This document shows, piece by piece, positions 45,405 to 59,500 of a DNA stretch of 64,000 nt. Below the pieces are notes generated by a model. That model did not search any database and was not told the DNA's origin. It was given only the letters and a program-made list of their open reading frames with translations. Origin of the DNA: Culex pipiens pallens (taxonomy: Eukaryota > Arthropoda > Insecta > Diptera > Culicidae); NCBI RefSeq assembly GCF_016801865.2, contig NC_068938.1, positions 188,490,850 to 188,554,849 of the forward strand. Reading direction: 5' to 3'. The position numbers and the translations under genes are program-made. Numbering within the stretch: the first letter of the stretch is position 1; each line of letters begins with the position of its first letter.

Positions 45405-47390
45405 TTGTGTTTTCTTCAGTCATTAAGGAAATTTAAAAAGGACTTAAAATAAAGCCAACAAGATTTATTAAAACTAATATTATTGAATTTTCGGAAAGAA
45501 TATTTAAGTTTCAAATTTCCTGACAGCATCTTCGATATAAACCGAAAGTAAATTTTCACAAGTGAGAATGATTATGTTTTCCTCGGCAATCTCATGATTT
45601 TGCCACACCCGGATTTTTTATTTACTTTTTGAAATTTCAAACCAAGTTTTCTAAATTTCTAGGCAAACAGTATCACAAGATACAAGAGCAATTTTCTGAT
45701 ATTTCGGCTATCCCATATTTTTTTGCATTTTTTAATCTGGATGAATCTTGTTGAATGCCTTCCGTAATCCCAAAGAAGTCATTTTGAATCATAACTCGTC
45801 AGGGTTAACTCGGATTGTTTTGCCGTCTTCGACAAAATTGCTTGACATATCATTTTTCGATGCAAATTTGGCAACTGTCCATAAGTAAAAAATGATTTGA
45901 AGTATTTTATTTTTTTACATCTCTTATTTGAAAAAATGCCTTCTTTTTTGTTGGAGAATTGGGAAAACATCTTTGGCCAAGTTTTTTGACGAAACAGAGA
46001 TTTAACAAAAAACAAGAAAAGTCAAAATATTTTTATAATTTAACTAAAGTTTGTGTTCTCCCTTACAACATTTTAAAATTTCCCTGAATCAGGATGCAAT
46101 CAAAAAAATATAATTGACTATAAAAGACATTTTAATTACAAATAAATGTAAAATCGATTAAAACGGTTCCTTATACATTGCATAATGCTAATTTACGTAG
46201 TTTTACTAATTGAACACTTTTTGATCTTTTACCAATTTTTAAATTTAAGACCACACAAAAAAAAACAGTGTTAAAAAAAAAAGTTCATAAATATATTAAG
46301 ATTTTGCGAATTTTTGATAGTAGTTTAACTGAAATAATGTATAAGGCATTTTGTGATATTTTGCAAAAATTTGCAAGTTAGGCTTGAAATCTTGGTGCAA
46401 AAAGCTCTAAATGATGTGCACCGTTAAAATTTTAAAAAAAATCGGCAAAGTTTGTCCATCAATTTCTTTCACAAATTATTATTTAAAAAACAGTTTTGAA
46501 CTTTTTAGAATACCTTTCAGAACGTTTATACCGCATTTGTTATCCAATGGATCACTTTTTTAAACCCAGTATCGAAAAAAGACGTTAAACTTTAAAGAAA
46601 AAAATATTTTCGTCGGTTCATTGAAATTTTGCAAATTTCGCAGAAAAGATAATGTAGGAGATCTGAAATAGCAATTTAAATTTTGCCGTTTTTCAGTGTA
46701 TTTTAGTATTTTTGAGATCCTTAAAGTTACGGTTAAATGTTGTGTTTAATTTAATGGCATAAGCAGTCTACTTTTTTTTTTAAAGACGTTTGTGAATTTT
46801 TTATCGCACACGGGCGAATCTTTTATCATTGTTCAAAGTAGCACTGTGCCTAAATTATTTTTAAAAAAATAATCAAGGAGTAAATATTAACACTATTTTT
46901 TTTTTTCAAATACCCTAGAGCCGAAATTCACATCCATCCTATCACGCTAACCTTATTGAAAACGATATCGTTGTGGCCTTGCCCCAAATACTCTATCACT
47001 AAGTTGTTGTCTCCAGTCCGCCCTTTCCATTTCGGACCAATTACTTACCATAATAGACCGGTGGATTAAATTACTGAACTGATAGCATATCGTCAACAAC
47101 ATGCTTTAGGAAAACATTATATGGATTGTTCAGTAAATTGTTAGGCTTTGTTTACGTAAACTAAAACGTGTGTCAGAATTCACGTCAGAAAATAAATAAA
47201 AGATGAGCACGTTGAGCACGTTGAGTCGTTGAGCAAGTCATGTTATTTTTTTGCTATTTACTGGAATTATATAAACATTCACGTGTTGGACGTATTCTCT
47301 CAAACCTTTGAATGAATAAGTTCGATACAGTCAGAAAAACGCTCAATCATCTATAGCTTGCATTCTTACAATTTAAAATTCCCCACCCCC
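45405..47390. other. AT-rich intergenic sequence
   Basis: It contains diverged family A pieces (about 45640-46010) and otherwise low-complexity AT-rich DNA. No gene is seen until the transporter's first exon. The transporter's promoter and 5' UTR should lie here or further upstream but cannot be pinpointed. Confidence 0.4.
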
Positions 47391-47564
47391 ACCAGCCCCC
47401 TCGACAAACCAAACAAATTGAAGTACCTGAACGGTGGTGATAACAGTAACGCAACAACAACAACGACAGAGTTCGAAAATAGCACGAGACCTTTGCTGCG
47501 AAATGGTGATTGCAACCTGCCGGTCCAAACAGTGACTGCCGACAGTAGTCCCAGTAACCAGCTG

Positions 47565-50500
47565 ATGACGGTGTACCTTAACGGAGGGACGGCGCCACAG
47601 GAAGTGGATAAGAAAATTGACGAAGATCCCAGCGGTCATGAAATCAACTCCAATGCCAGAGGCGTGTTCCACCAGGTGAGTGACGTGTGATGGAGGAGAT
47701 GATATCGGTGACAATTTTAATTGTGGGGACAGTTGACGTGAATGGAAATTAGACTTGAATATTGAGCTTGTATCGGGACATAAGTTGTTGTTTATTTAAT
47801 TAAGGTGACTTTAACCTATACATGGTCATTCATCACCTGTAGGAGATTAGTGTTTTGGGCAAACAGAGCTGGCACAATTTAAAAAAAAAAAGCTACAGTA
47901 TGTAAAAAAACTATTTACACCCCTTGGGCACTATGCACATATTGTGATGAAACATCTAAACAATTTAATGTTGACAGAAACCTAGTACTACGTTTTGTTC
48001 AGAAACTCATGCCAGACATTTTGCTACAAAAAGCTCATGAAAAGATGATTTCTATAAAAAGTTATATAACAAATACTATTACGAAACTAAAAAAGGTGCA
48101 AAAAAAGTTTGTACACCTTTCGAAAAATTAACATAAATAATGTTATTTGTTGACAAATCACCATAAATCCAGTCTCCCAACTCCAAATAGGCATCCTTGA
48201 CTGATTAAAAAAATAATTTGGATTGAATATAAAGTTTACTAACTACTTAGTATAAAAGTTTATATAACTCTGGAAATTCTATATACAACTTATCTAAACT
48301 TAATTTTGCAAACTTTTAATTCAACTAAATGTCAATATATTACCATAGAATTGCTAAATAAACATTTTGAAGTGGGTATAACACCGTTTTGGGGGTATTT
48401 GTATCGATAGAATAGATTTTTCGTTGGAATTTCGTACCAACCCGGAATTACGTCGTCGGAAAATCCGCCGGCATCCGAACCGGTCCACAATTCTTATGTC
48501 AACCTATGTGGCATCGGAAAGGGCATAAAATTTCCGATCTTTTGATACCCATACATCTAGGTTTTCTATAAAACCCACGATTTTAAATACCTAGGTAAAA
48601 ACGTTGTTATGGTTTCGATTGAGAAATCTGCCAAAAATGTATGGATTTTCGTAATTTTTGTTCTCGTGGATCAAACTTACTTTTTGCCCAGGTATTTAAA
48701 AACGTGGGTTTTATAGAAAACCTAGATGTATGGGTATCAAAAGATCGGAAATTTTATGCCCTTTCCGATGCCACATAGGTTGACTTAAGAATTGTGGACC
48801 GGTTCGGATGCCGGCGGATTTTCCGACGACGTAATTCCGGGTTGGTACGAAATTCCAACGAAAAATCTATTCTATCGATACAAATACCCCCAAAACGGTG
48901 TTATACCCACTCCAAAATGTTTATTTAGCAATTCTATGGTAATATATTGACATTTAGTTGAATTAAAAGTTTGCAAAATTAAGTTTAGATAAGTTGTATA
49001 TAGAATTTCCAGAGTTATATAAACTTTTATACTAAGTAGTTAGTAAACTTTATATTCAATCCAAATTATTTTTTTAATCAGTCAAGGATGCCTATTTGGA
49101 GTTGGGAGACTGGATGTATGGTGATTTGTCAACAAATAACATTATTAATGTTAATTTTTCGAAAGGTGTACAAACTTTTTTTGCACCTTTTTTAGTTTCG
49201 TAATAGTATTTGTTATATAACTTTTTATAGAAATCATCTTTTCATGAGCTTTTTGTAGCAAAAGGTCTGGCATGAGTTTCTGAACAAAACGTAGTACTAG
49301 GTTCCTGTCAAACTTTAAATTTTTTACATGTTTCATCACAAAATGTGTATAGTGCTCAAGGGGTGTAAATACTTTTTTTACATACTGTAGCTTAATTTCA
49401 AGCTTAAAAAAAATTAAAGTCGACGAACTGGATGAAAGTAGGATCGAAATCTTACTTGCCAAGCAAACGAGAATTTCCTCAAATTATCGATGTGAATTTA
49501 TTTGCAACTGATTTTTTTAGATTTTTAGTACTATTTCATGGAGCTATCAACATTTACCAAAATTTTGCAAAAAATTTTGAAACCTGTCCTAAATGCCAAT
49601 CAAAAAAGTTTGAAAATTAAGCCAATACCACCGCTTAGAGGGGAGACATTGGGTCAAAGGGACCATCCATAAACCACGTGGACACTTTTTTGGGATTCTC
49701 AACCCCCCCCCCCCCCCCCCTTCGTGGACAATTGTTCATACAAAAAAAATCTTTTTTGTATGGAGCGTGGACAATCGCCATACCCCCCCCCCCCCCCTAA
49801 AGTGTCCACGTGGTTTATGGATGGTCCCAAATAACGCTAAACTAATGCTCCAAAACAAAACAGTTTAAATATATATTTTTAAGATGGGCACCATTTTTAA
49901 AAATAAAAAAAGACAGTTTTGTTGAAAAAAAATTAAACTAAAAACACCTATAACGGTGCACTTTGTCAAAATTTTACAAAGGTAATTTTTGATGAACAAT
50001 TCAATTTTAAATTAAACTTTTAAACTCTGATTTCTCAAAATCCTTATGTTTAGTTTTTATATTGTTTTTATGAGTCTAAGGGGACCATAAATGTACCTTT
50101 TGAGTCCAAGAGAAACATAGGCCAAAGTTAGCAAAATAGGATTTCACGCAAAAAATTATTGTAAAATTGAAATTACAGTTGAAAGGTACTTTAATTTATT
50201 ATATGAAAAAGTTAGCCTTTTTTGAATTCTAGGGGAAATATACCCATTTTCGACAAACTATGCTTTTCGATCTATTGTCATCACTTTTGCAGTTTTAACA
50301 GTTGAGAGTTGCAAAGCCTGGTAAGCCGATAATAGAAATGGGCTGAGAAATTGAATATTTATCCTAGTCACTTTACGTTTATCTTGTGAAAAAAATAATT
50401 AATTTTCGATTTTTATTAAAAAAAAAAGCTCATAACCGCCCCGAAAATTTGAATTCCTCGGTCTTTTTTTTAATTCTATTTTTTGTATTTTTTAATCCGG

Positions 50501-53500
50501 CTGAAACTTTTTTGGTGCTTTCGGTATGCCCAAAGAAGCCATTTTGCATCATTAGTTTGTCCATATAATTTTCCATAAAAATTTGGCAACTGTCCATAAA
50601 AAAATGATCTGTGAAAATTCAAAAATCTGTATCTTTTGAAGGAATTTTTGATCGATTTGATGTCTTCGGTTCGGTTCACTGAAAAAAAATATACACGGTA
50701 AAATTTTCTTGGTGATTTTTTATTTCACTTTTTGTCACTAAAACTTGATTTGCAAAAAAATACTAATTTCATTTTTTTTTATGTTTTAGGGGGCATCAAA
50801 TGCCAACTTTTCAGAAAATTTCCTGATTGTGCAAAAAATCTTTGGTCGAGTTATGAATTTTTGAATCAATACTGATTTTTTTTCAAAAAATCGAAATGTT
50901 GGTCGCAAACATTTTTCAACTTCATTCTTCGATGTAAAATCGAATTTGCAATCAAAAAGTACGTAAGTGAAATTTTGATAAAGTGCACCGTTTTCAAGTT
51001 ATAGTCATTTTTAGGTAACTTTTTTGAAAACTCGCAGTTATTCATTTTTCATTTTTTTAAATTAGTGCCCATGTTTGCACACTATTGAAAAAAATATTTT
51101 TGATAGGCCAAACAATATTACGTCCTTTTGAAATATTTAGAATTTTTATATCCAAGATGGCGTTCCAAATAGCGATGATGAAATATTTAAAAAAAAAGCA
51201 TTTTTTAGTTTAATTGGCAATCAACCTCTAAAATTTGACTGGGGTCGCAAAACTCGAATTTCATATTTAAAAAATAAAATTAAAATAAAACACGAAAAAC
51301 ATTTTTTTTGTTTATGATTCGATTATCCGAAGTCCGATACACAACTTCGGATAATCGAGTCTGGACTGTACTCAAATATAAAGAAAAAAAAAATTGAAGT
51401 ATTTGAAGGGCAAATTTTCAGCAGATTTTCAATGTCCAAAAATGTATCATTCGTGAAAATGGTAATATTACATCTGGGAAGGGGTTAAATCTATTATGTC
51501 AGAAAAATGTGTAATTTATTTTTTACCTCTGAAAATGTGTGATTTTACCACTTTTATGGTGTAGTGTCACTTTTTCAGTCTAAATTGAGGTAAAATTACA
51601 TCTTAAAAGAGGTAATATTCAACTTTCCAAATTTACACATTTTTTTACTGTGTATGACTTTTGATACGAATCAAAACGTTTATTCTTTAAATATAATTCT
51701 TACACTTCTGTTAAAAAGACTAAAATATTTTTATCTTTTTTTATTTAATTTCGATTATTCAAATTGAATAAATACGAAGAACCTTTTTTATTTATGCGTA
51801 ACCACAGAAGAAATCAATTAATATTCCCCCAGTCACGTGTGTCGTTATAACAAACACCATTTGGTCCCAATTAATCAACATTCCCAGCAGCAGCGATGCA
51901 CTTTCGATCCAATCAGCTGGTCGACTCCGTCTCGACACCGCCGCGTGGCAACAAATTGATCAACTCTCTGGATGCTGAATCAAAACAATCATATCCCAGT
52001 TATTGGTCTCCGTTCCCATTTAAAGCAATTAAATGTTTCCATGGGGCGAAATTGAAAATAAATCTTAAATGACTTATTTATTCCGAAAAATTCTTGATTA
52101 TGTTTTACAATATTTAAGAAAATTATATTTCAAAATTGGTAAGTTTCTAATGTTAACTCAACATCGTTTTGTCACTTTCCACAGATCCTGGTGACGGGTG
52201 CCGTCCTACTACTGGCCGCGGCATGCGGGATGCCAATCGGATACTCAGCGGTGCTGCTGCCCCAGCTCTACAACATGAGCGAACCGCTGGTCATCGACAT
52301 CGAGATGGGCTCGTGGATCGGTGAGTACAACTCCGTGAGGGCCGGGGCAGTTTATCATTTTTAAACTGCTGGCATCGGTGGCGCCACTTTCTTAATGTCC
52401 CCATCCGTACAAAATTGCACATCTTACCTCCTGAGTAGTCAGCTATCGTGCTGCGTTCGCAACAAGTCTGACCTAGGACACGGACAGAGATGATACCAGT
52501 CTAATGAATTGAAAATGAAAACATTATTAATTTTAATGTGTACAGTCCGATGTCGCTGAAAAGTAGGTCAAATGCGACCACATGCCCCGAGAGGGACCAC
52601 TTTTTAGCAGTGATCATAGGGAAAGAATATCTGTTTTGGACCCTGGGACAATGTTTGAGAAATTATAGTTCATCTAAACAACACAAAAAGGGTAATTTCT
52701 CTAGTTAACGATTTAAGATAACTTATTGTAAGGGTTAGGTTCCAAATACAGAGGATCCTACCATATTTAAGTGGTAACACTGACGTAAACTGAAACGATA
52801 CGGCTGTTTAGCTTTTGGTGGAACCATCCTTGAACGAAACTAGGCATTTTAAGGTCACTCCGGATTCTAACACAGTCATCACCACTAGGGTGATTCTGTC
52901 ATATTGAAGTATGCGCAATACATTTAGAAGAAAATATCTTAGTTTTAAAATTATGTCACAATTCCTCAAATTAGAAGATTTTTAAACATACTTCAATGTA
53001 ATAGTGATCACCCTAAGCACCCACACCACGAAACCCTCACACAAACGCAGTTCTCCAAAATTGTCGAAAATTAAATGATTGTTCTTTTTCCGTCAGCTTT
53101 GCAGCTGGACGATACCGTCTTGATAAGAATTTATACCAACGCACGGGCCTGACGACCCGGGAAGAATCCGGCCCCGTTAGTAAAACTTGTGCATTATAAA
53201 TTAAGGTGAGCGCGATGTTTTCTGCTGCTGTTTGAAGCGGATTTTGCTGACGACAGCAGCAACAGCAACAACAACAATCTATGAGGATCATCAGGGTCAA
53301 TATCACACCAAATTATGGATTGAGGTGACAAAGTTTTCCATACGTAGCCGGTTTGCGGGTCACGTACGCACGTTCTGTGAGGATCACAGAATTCAGGTAG
53401 ACTTCCATTTTCGTTTGAGGCTGTACCGGTATGGAGTGCTGATTCGTCCTCTCCGATGTTTAAGGAATTTTAAAAGTATTTGAAAAAATGAGTTTCTGGA

Positions 53501-56500
53501 ATTCAAAGAGACATTTTTCAACAAAAAAATAAAAACTAAAAACTAAACACTAAAAACTAAAAACTAAAAACTAAAAACTAAAAACTAAAAACTAAAAACT
53601 AAAAACTAAAAACTAAAAACTAAAAACTAAAAACTAAAAACTAAAAACTAAAAACTAAAAACTAAAAACTAAAAACTAAAAACTAAAAACTAAAAACTAA
53701 AAACTAAAAACTAAAAACTAAAAACTAAAAACTAAAAACTAAAAACTAAAACTAAAAACTAAAAACTAAAAACTAAAAACTAAAAACTAAAAACTAAAAA
53801 ACTAAAAACTAAAAACTAAAAACTAAAAACTAAAAACTAAAAACTAAAAACTAAAAACTAAAAACTAAAAACTAAAAACTAAAAACTAAAAACTAAAAAC
53901 TAAAAACTAAAAACTAAAAACTAAAAACTAAAAACTAAAAACTAAAAACTAAAAACTAAAAACTAAAAACTAAAAACTAAAAACTAAAAACTAAAAACTA
54001 AAAACTAAAAACTAAAAACTAAAAACTAAAAACTAAAAACTAAAAACTAAAAACTAAAAACTAAAAACTAAAAACTAAAAACTAAAAACTAAAAACTTAA
54101 AACTTAAAACTTAAAACTTAAAACTTAAAACTTAAAACTTAAAACTTAAAACTTAAAACTTAAAACTTAAAACTTAAAACTTAAAACTTAAAACTTAAAA
54201 CTTAAAACTTAAAACTTAAAACTTAAAACTTAAAACTTAAAACTTAAAACTAAAAACTAAAAACTAAACACTAAACACTAAACACTAAAAACTAAAAACT
54301 AAAAACTTCCTTGTACAAAAGTACAAAAGTACAAAAGTTTGGTGGTTAATTCTTGATTGTTTTCAAATTCTTCCGTTTCCTTCGAACTATAGCAGCTATT
54401 AGACTAAGGCAAACAAACTTTTTGACACTTAAGCCTGGTCTACAATAGGAAACTCGCAGGATCGCAGATGCAAGCGCAAATCAATCTGATCTTCTACAAT
54501 GACAATGCTGCGGTACTGCGATTCTGTACTAAAAACGCAGACCGCAGGTCGCATGTTCTAAATTTTGAAATGAAAATTTTTCGCAAGATTTCTGCGTTGA
54601 CAGTTCCAAATGGGAAATCACATCAACCAACGCAGCCCATTATAGATACTCGCAGGAAAGTCTGCGTATTTAGAACGAAAATTTTTCACATCTGTCATCG
54701 CGTCGCAGCGTAGGATTAAAAACACACAAATAAGCGATGATTCAACAAGATTTTAATGAAAATTATAATATACAGTAATATTTTATGATGCCCCCTAGAA
54801 TTTGACATAGTTTAAAGTGTTTTCTAATGTCGATTTTCCAAATGTGAGACAAAAAAGGCATCTCTTATGCGCTAAAGTTTTGGATGGTTGAACGCTGGCA
54901 CAGGAGATATAAATTTCAAAAAAATTCTGAAATATATTTGAATTGCAAAAAAATAACAATTTCGAAAAAATACCTTGAAAAATACCCAAAAACGTTAAAA
55001 TCGGTGGAATTGATCAAAAAAGTATAAAGTCATTTTCGATTGCAAATTTGATTTAGCATTTATAATAGGGTGACAATAAAAATTGAAATTTTTGAAAATT
55101 TTTAAGAGATACCCTCTAGCTCGATTTTTTAGGTAAACATAAGTAACTGTGCATATCTAGCTGCTTATTTTGAGAAAAGCAAAAATTTCAAAATTCCACC
55201 AAAAGGTGGCGTTAAATGTGTCAAATCCTTGTCAAGTGTGAGATTCTTACGTAAAATTTTATTACCTACACTGCCGTTCTACGCATAATTGTCCCATGTC
55301 AGTTTTTGACGATTTTGACTTTATGCCATTTTTAAGTTTAGTCTGATGTGTACTTTAAGAAAAACGCATAAAATCTAGTACTTTGTTCGGAAACTCATCA
55401 AAAACAACACCAAGTCTGTTTGTCCCATCGTTGAACTTCTACGCATAATTGTCCAACCAAGTATTTTCTTACACGGAATCATTAGTTTTACTAAGCATTA
55501 TGCCTTGTTTACCTATTGTATAGCAAGAGGATCACAAATAAGGGTAATAAACTGCTAACTGGGGCGATTAGGGACACATAACTTGAATAGGAACCGACGG
55601 GACAATTATGCGTAGAACCACAGAAATCGGTCGAAAAATTTCAATCGCGTTTTTCTCAGTTGCACTTTTTTGAACATGGGACCATTATGCGTAGAACGAC
55701 AGTACAACTCTGTTGATGACCGCAAAACGATCCGAGTTAACCCTGACGAGTTATTAGCGATTTGAAAAAGTCGTTTTAGCATAAAAAGATTTTTTTTTCA
55801 CCAGCTTTTACGATCTATAAGGAATCGAGTCAGATAGAATCCCTGATATCGTTTTGTTATTGTCACCCCACCCTAATCTATAATCAATAGTTTTGAAATT
55901 TTGTCTGCCAAAATTTTCGATTTTTCTAAGTTCATATCTTGGCTACCAGATTTTGCACCATCATTTTTTTGTTTTTTTTTTTGCGATCCTAATTGTAACC
56001 CACAAAATTGCTGTAGACACCAAATCGATCAGAAAATCCCTTCTCAAGATATAGATTTTCGGTAAATTCACATACCAAAAATTGTATGGAGCCTTGTATG
56101 CAAAAACTAATGATGTAAAATGGATTCTTTTAACATAGAGAATAAATGGACAATGTGACACCCAAATAAAAAAAATGCAACATGACAAATTTATTATTTA
56201 TTTATTATTATCGTTTCGTGGACAAACTAAAAAAAACTACAAAATTATTTATCTAAATCCTAAAACAATAACATATTTTTCAATATTCTTTTCTTCCTTC
56301 TCCATTCCAGCCAGCGTCCACAGTTTGGCCACCCCGATCGGTTCGTTCGCTTCCGGTCCCATCATGGACCACTGGGGCCGCAAACCGGCCCTCCTCGCCG
56401 CGATCGTGCCCCTCTTCAGTGGGTGGATCTTTCTCGCGACCGCCTCGTCGCACTTCCTCATCCTGGTTGGACGAGTCGTCGCCGGTATTTCCGTCGGCCT

Positions 56501-59500
56501 GATCGCCGCCCCCGCCCAGGTAAGACCGGTTCTTGGCTCTTGAATGTCGCACCTTCTCGAAGATCACCGCATCTTCTTTTTTGCAAGTCAGGTTGCTGCA
56601 TGCTGCGCGGGTGTTTCCGTTGAATTTCCATAATTCGCAAACCATCTGCGCCGTCTCTTCGTCATCAAGTGCCAACGAACGACCTTGCCGGACAGTTATC
56701 CTACGACGACGACGACGTGACGCGCCACGACATAATCCATCGGCAATTTTCAAGATTCGAAAAGAAGCTGTGCGCGCCTTCCGTAACGGGATAAACGGTG
56801 CGCGCGGTGTGACGAGATCGTGCGCACTCAATGGGGATGGCCAGGCAGTCTGAGATGGGAGTGACAGGTTCTAGAAGTGACCACTTCTTGAACACCCCAC
56901 CCCACAAAGAAGGGATGTGCAATCTGCCACGGTGGTGACCAATTATTTTGACAAAAGCGCCACATAAATCACGCAACAATGCGCAACGATAAACACCGAC
57001 AGATCGCGCTTGAAACCAGGAACTAGACTTCAACAAATCTTAATTTGTTTGCGTGAACTGAACAAGACTGGAGAGATTTACTCGCGTTTGTTACATCCAA
57101 CATCCAGGCAGATCGTTTGGCAGATCTGAACACTTTCTGTGCAGCCCTTTCAACAGATCGTATACAAACCCACGCACAATGTTCATCTGAGCTGCTGCTG
57201 GAACAGTCCAGCACAGTGCAAAGCCCATTACGCAGTCGTCCACTGCGAGTTATGGAAAGAGTGGCCGTGAACCTCACTCTTGATCGTGAATATGGAAATG
57301 TACGAAACTGAAACTGAAAAGTGGAGGCACGTTTTACGGCGGACTGTGGACACACCACACTTCTTGCGGGGAAAGACTCAGCAGCAAAGGTGTGGGCATC
57401 AGCTGATTTTAATCGTGAAGATTTCATACATTACAAATCAGACATAACATAGCTTCAACGGATAGTTCAACTCTTCAAAAATCAATTCACTTTTTTGGTT
57501 CAAAGATGAGGAATCACTCACTCGGTGCCGATCAAATCGCGTGCACCCAATCGTGAGCTACCACGATTCGCAAGCAGTTAGCGATTCTATCGATCGTGTT
57601 AATGCTTCACTCAGCACTCAAAGTCACTCACACAAGTAAATGCACAGAGATGAGCGAATCGAAATATTTTTGAAAACATTGATTTTAAACAGTCGAATCA
57701 ATGACAAAACACAGTTGATTTTCAAATCAGTTTTGATCGACAAAGCGCAATCGGTCTGTCAGATATATAACATTCGTGTATACACAATCCCGCGTGATAT
57801 TCTCTTTTTTTCTCTCATTCCCTCATTCACTCAACATAGCGTGAGGCTAGTACAGAGTTCGGAAGGAAAGGGGTCAAAAACAGCTTCACGAACAGCAGAA
57901 CAAAGCAGAGGGAGAAATTTCTTGGGGCATTTCTACACCCTCTCTGGCTTGCTCTCGCCGCCGCAGCTGTCCATTTGATTTTTTTTCTTCACCGGTTCCT
58001 TCCGATGTGCCACAAAAGCAGCCACAAAAAATGCAAGCGCAGTAATCGAGGGTCGGTCCCAAATCGTCCTCTCGATTTCTTTCTTTGCGGTTTTCTGAGA
58101 AAACAAAATAGTCTTGGGCGAGTGACTGTGAACGAGGAATAGAGAATTAATTATGGAGAGGAATGCTCTTGCTGACAATCACGAGATAAAAAAAAAGAAA
58201 ACCCACAAGTTATAGTGACGATCGCTATACTCTTGGATATTTTGTCGCAGGAATCATCAAATGATAGGTTTTTCTATCACTCATTAGATAGAGACAGGGA
58301 GAACAGAAGAGAGAATTATCAGTAGTGATTGGTGTGGTCTTGACAAACGTTACGAATTGTGTGCCGGATTTGAGTGTTGGAAATGACAAGTTCTCCCATA
58401 ATGAATTGCGCTGCGGACGGTAATTTTAGCAAATTACAGACTGGATTTCGCCATGTGATGTGATGATTGTCTAAGCCCAAGTTTCCTGTAATTGGGAATA
58501 GAATCAATTCCACCTGAACCAGCTCTTACACCATACCAGCCATCCATTGCCCGCCACTCTGATCTCCACCACGCACCAGAGACAAAGAAAGGGAATTGGA
58601 AGACGGCAATTGTTGATGCTCCACTTTTTTAAGAGGATAAGGGAAAATTTCCAAGGCATCCCTAAGTATGTAAAGTTGGACGGATTTTGGGAAGGTATAA
58701 GTTCTAGGATACGTTCCAGGAAAGCGTTTGGATTAATGCGATCATATGTGTAAGGGTTATAGTATTATTCTCAAGGCAACCATCTGATGTTGCTGTCGAG
58801 ACAATGCCCGTTTAACTTTAAATTTGTAAGGTTACTTTTTTAAGTTGATTCTTGATAGATCACTAACCTCCTATTGATAGTGTGTAGAAGCTTCATCCTG
58901 GAAATTAAAAAGAAAACAAGCAAATAAAAACCAGAAAATTATTGTTGGATAATCGGAAACGTAAAAACAGTCAACGTGACACACGGCTCCAAAAATCTCC
59001 AAATTGGACTATGTCACAGCAAATTAGGCCAAGGTCAACCGTCCGTTAAACCTTCAAGTGCCCATCCACTCCGCAAATGAAACGCACGTGTCTCCGCACG
59101 GCCACTTTAAGGCAGCACCCCAAAAACCAGAACCGGCTCAATCCAATCAACCGCACACTCAATAACTCTCTTCCGCTTCAAGATCGTTCCAAAAATAACG
59201 TCCCTCTTGATGTAGTATTCTTGGACTTTACGGAAGTCGTGGAAGTTCCCCTCCAATCATGATATGCAAATTGATTAATCTCAGCTTCGTCTTTCTCTTT
59301 CGCTTTAGGTTCTCCTGGCCGAGATCGCCGAACCGCGACTTCGTGGACTGCTGATCGGTGCCCCGTTCGTGTCCTACTCGATGGGCATCCTACTGGTGTA
59401 CGCCCTCGGCAGTTACTTCCACTGGCGTCACGTGGCCTGGGCTGGCACCATCCTGCCGCTGTTCTCCTTCGTGGCCATCATGTTCATGCCGGAGACGCCG

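Noticed and set aside
49151..49462. Transposase remnant in the intronic palindrome
   Set aside because: The frame mirrors the other arm and has no DDE/D or helix-turn-helix motif I can recognise.
53531..54306. Telomeric repeat
   Set aside because: The AAAAACT heptamer is not the insect TTAGG repeat and lies within a gene's intron.
56280..56831. 183-codon minus-strand frame
   Set aside because: Antisense of transporter exon 3 and its flank, with highly charged composition and no domain.
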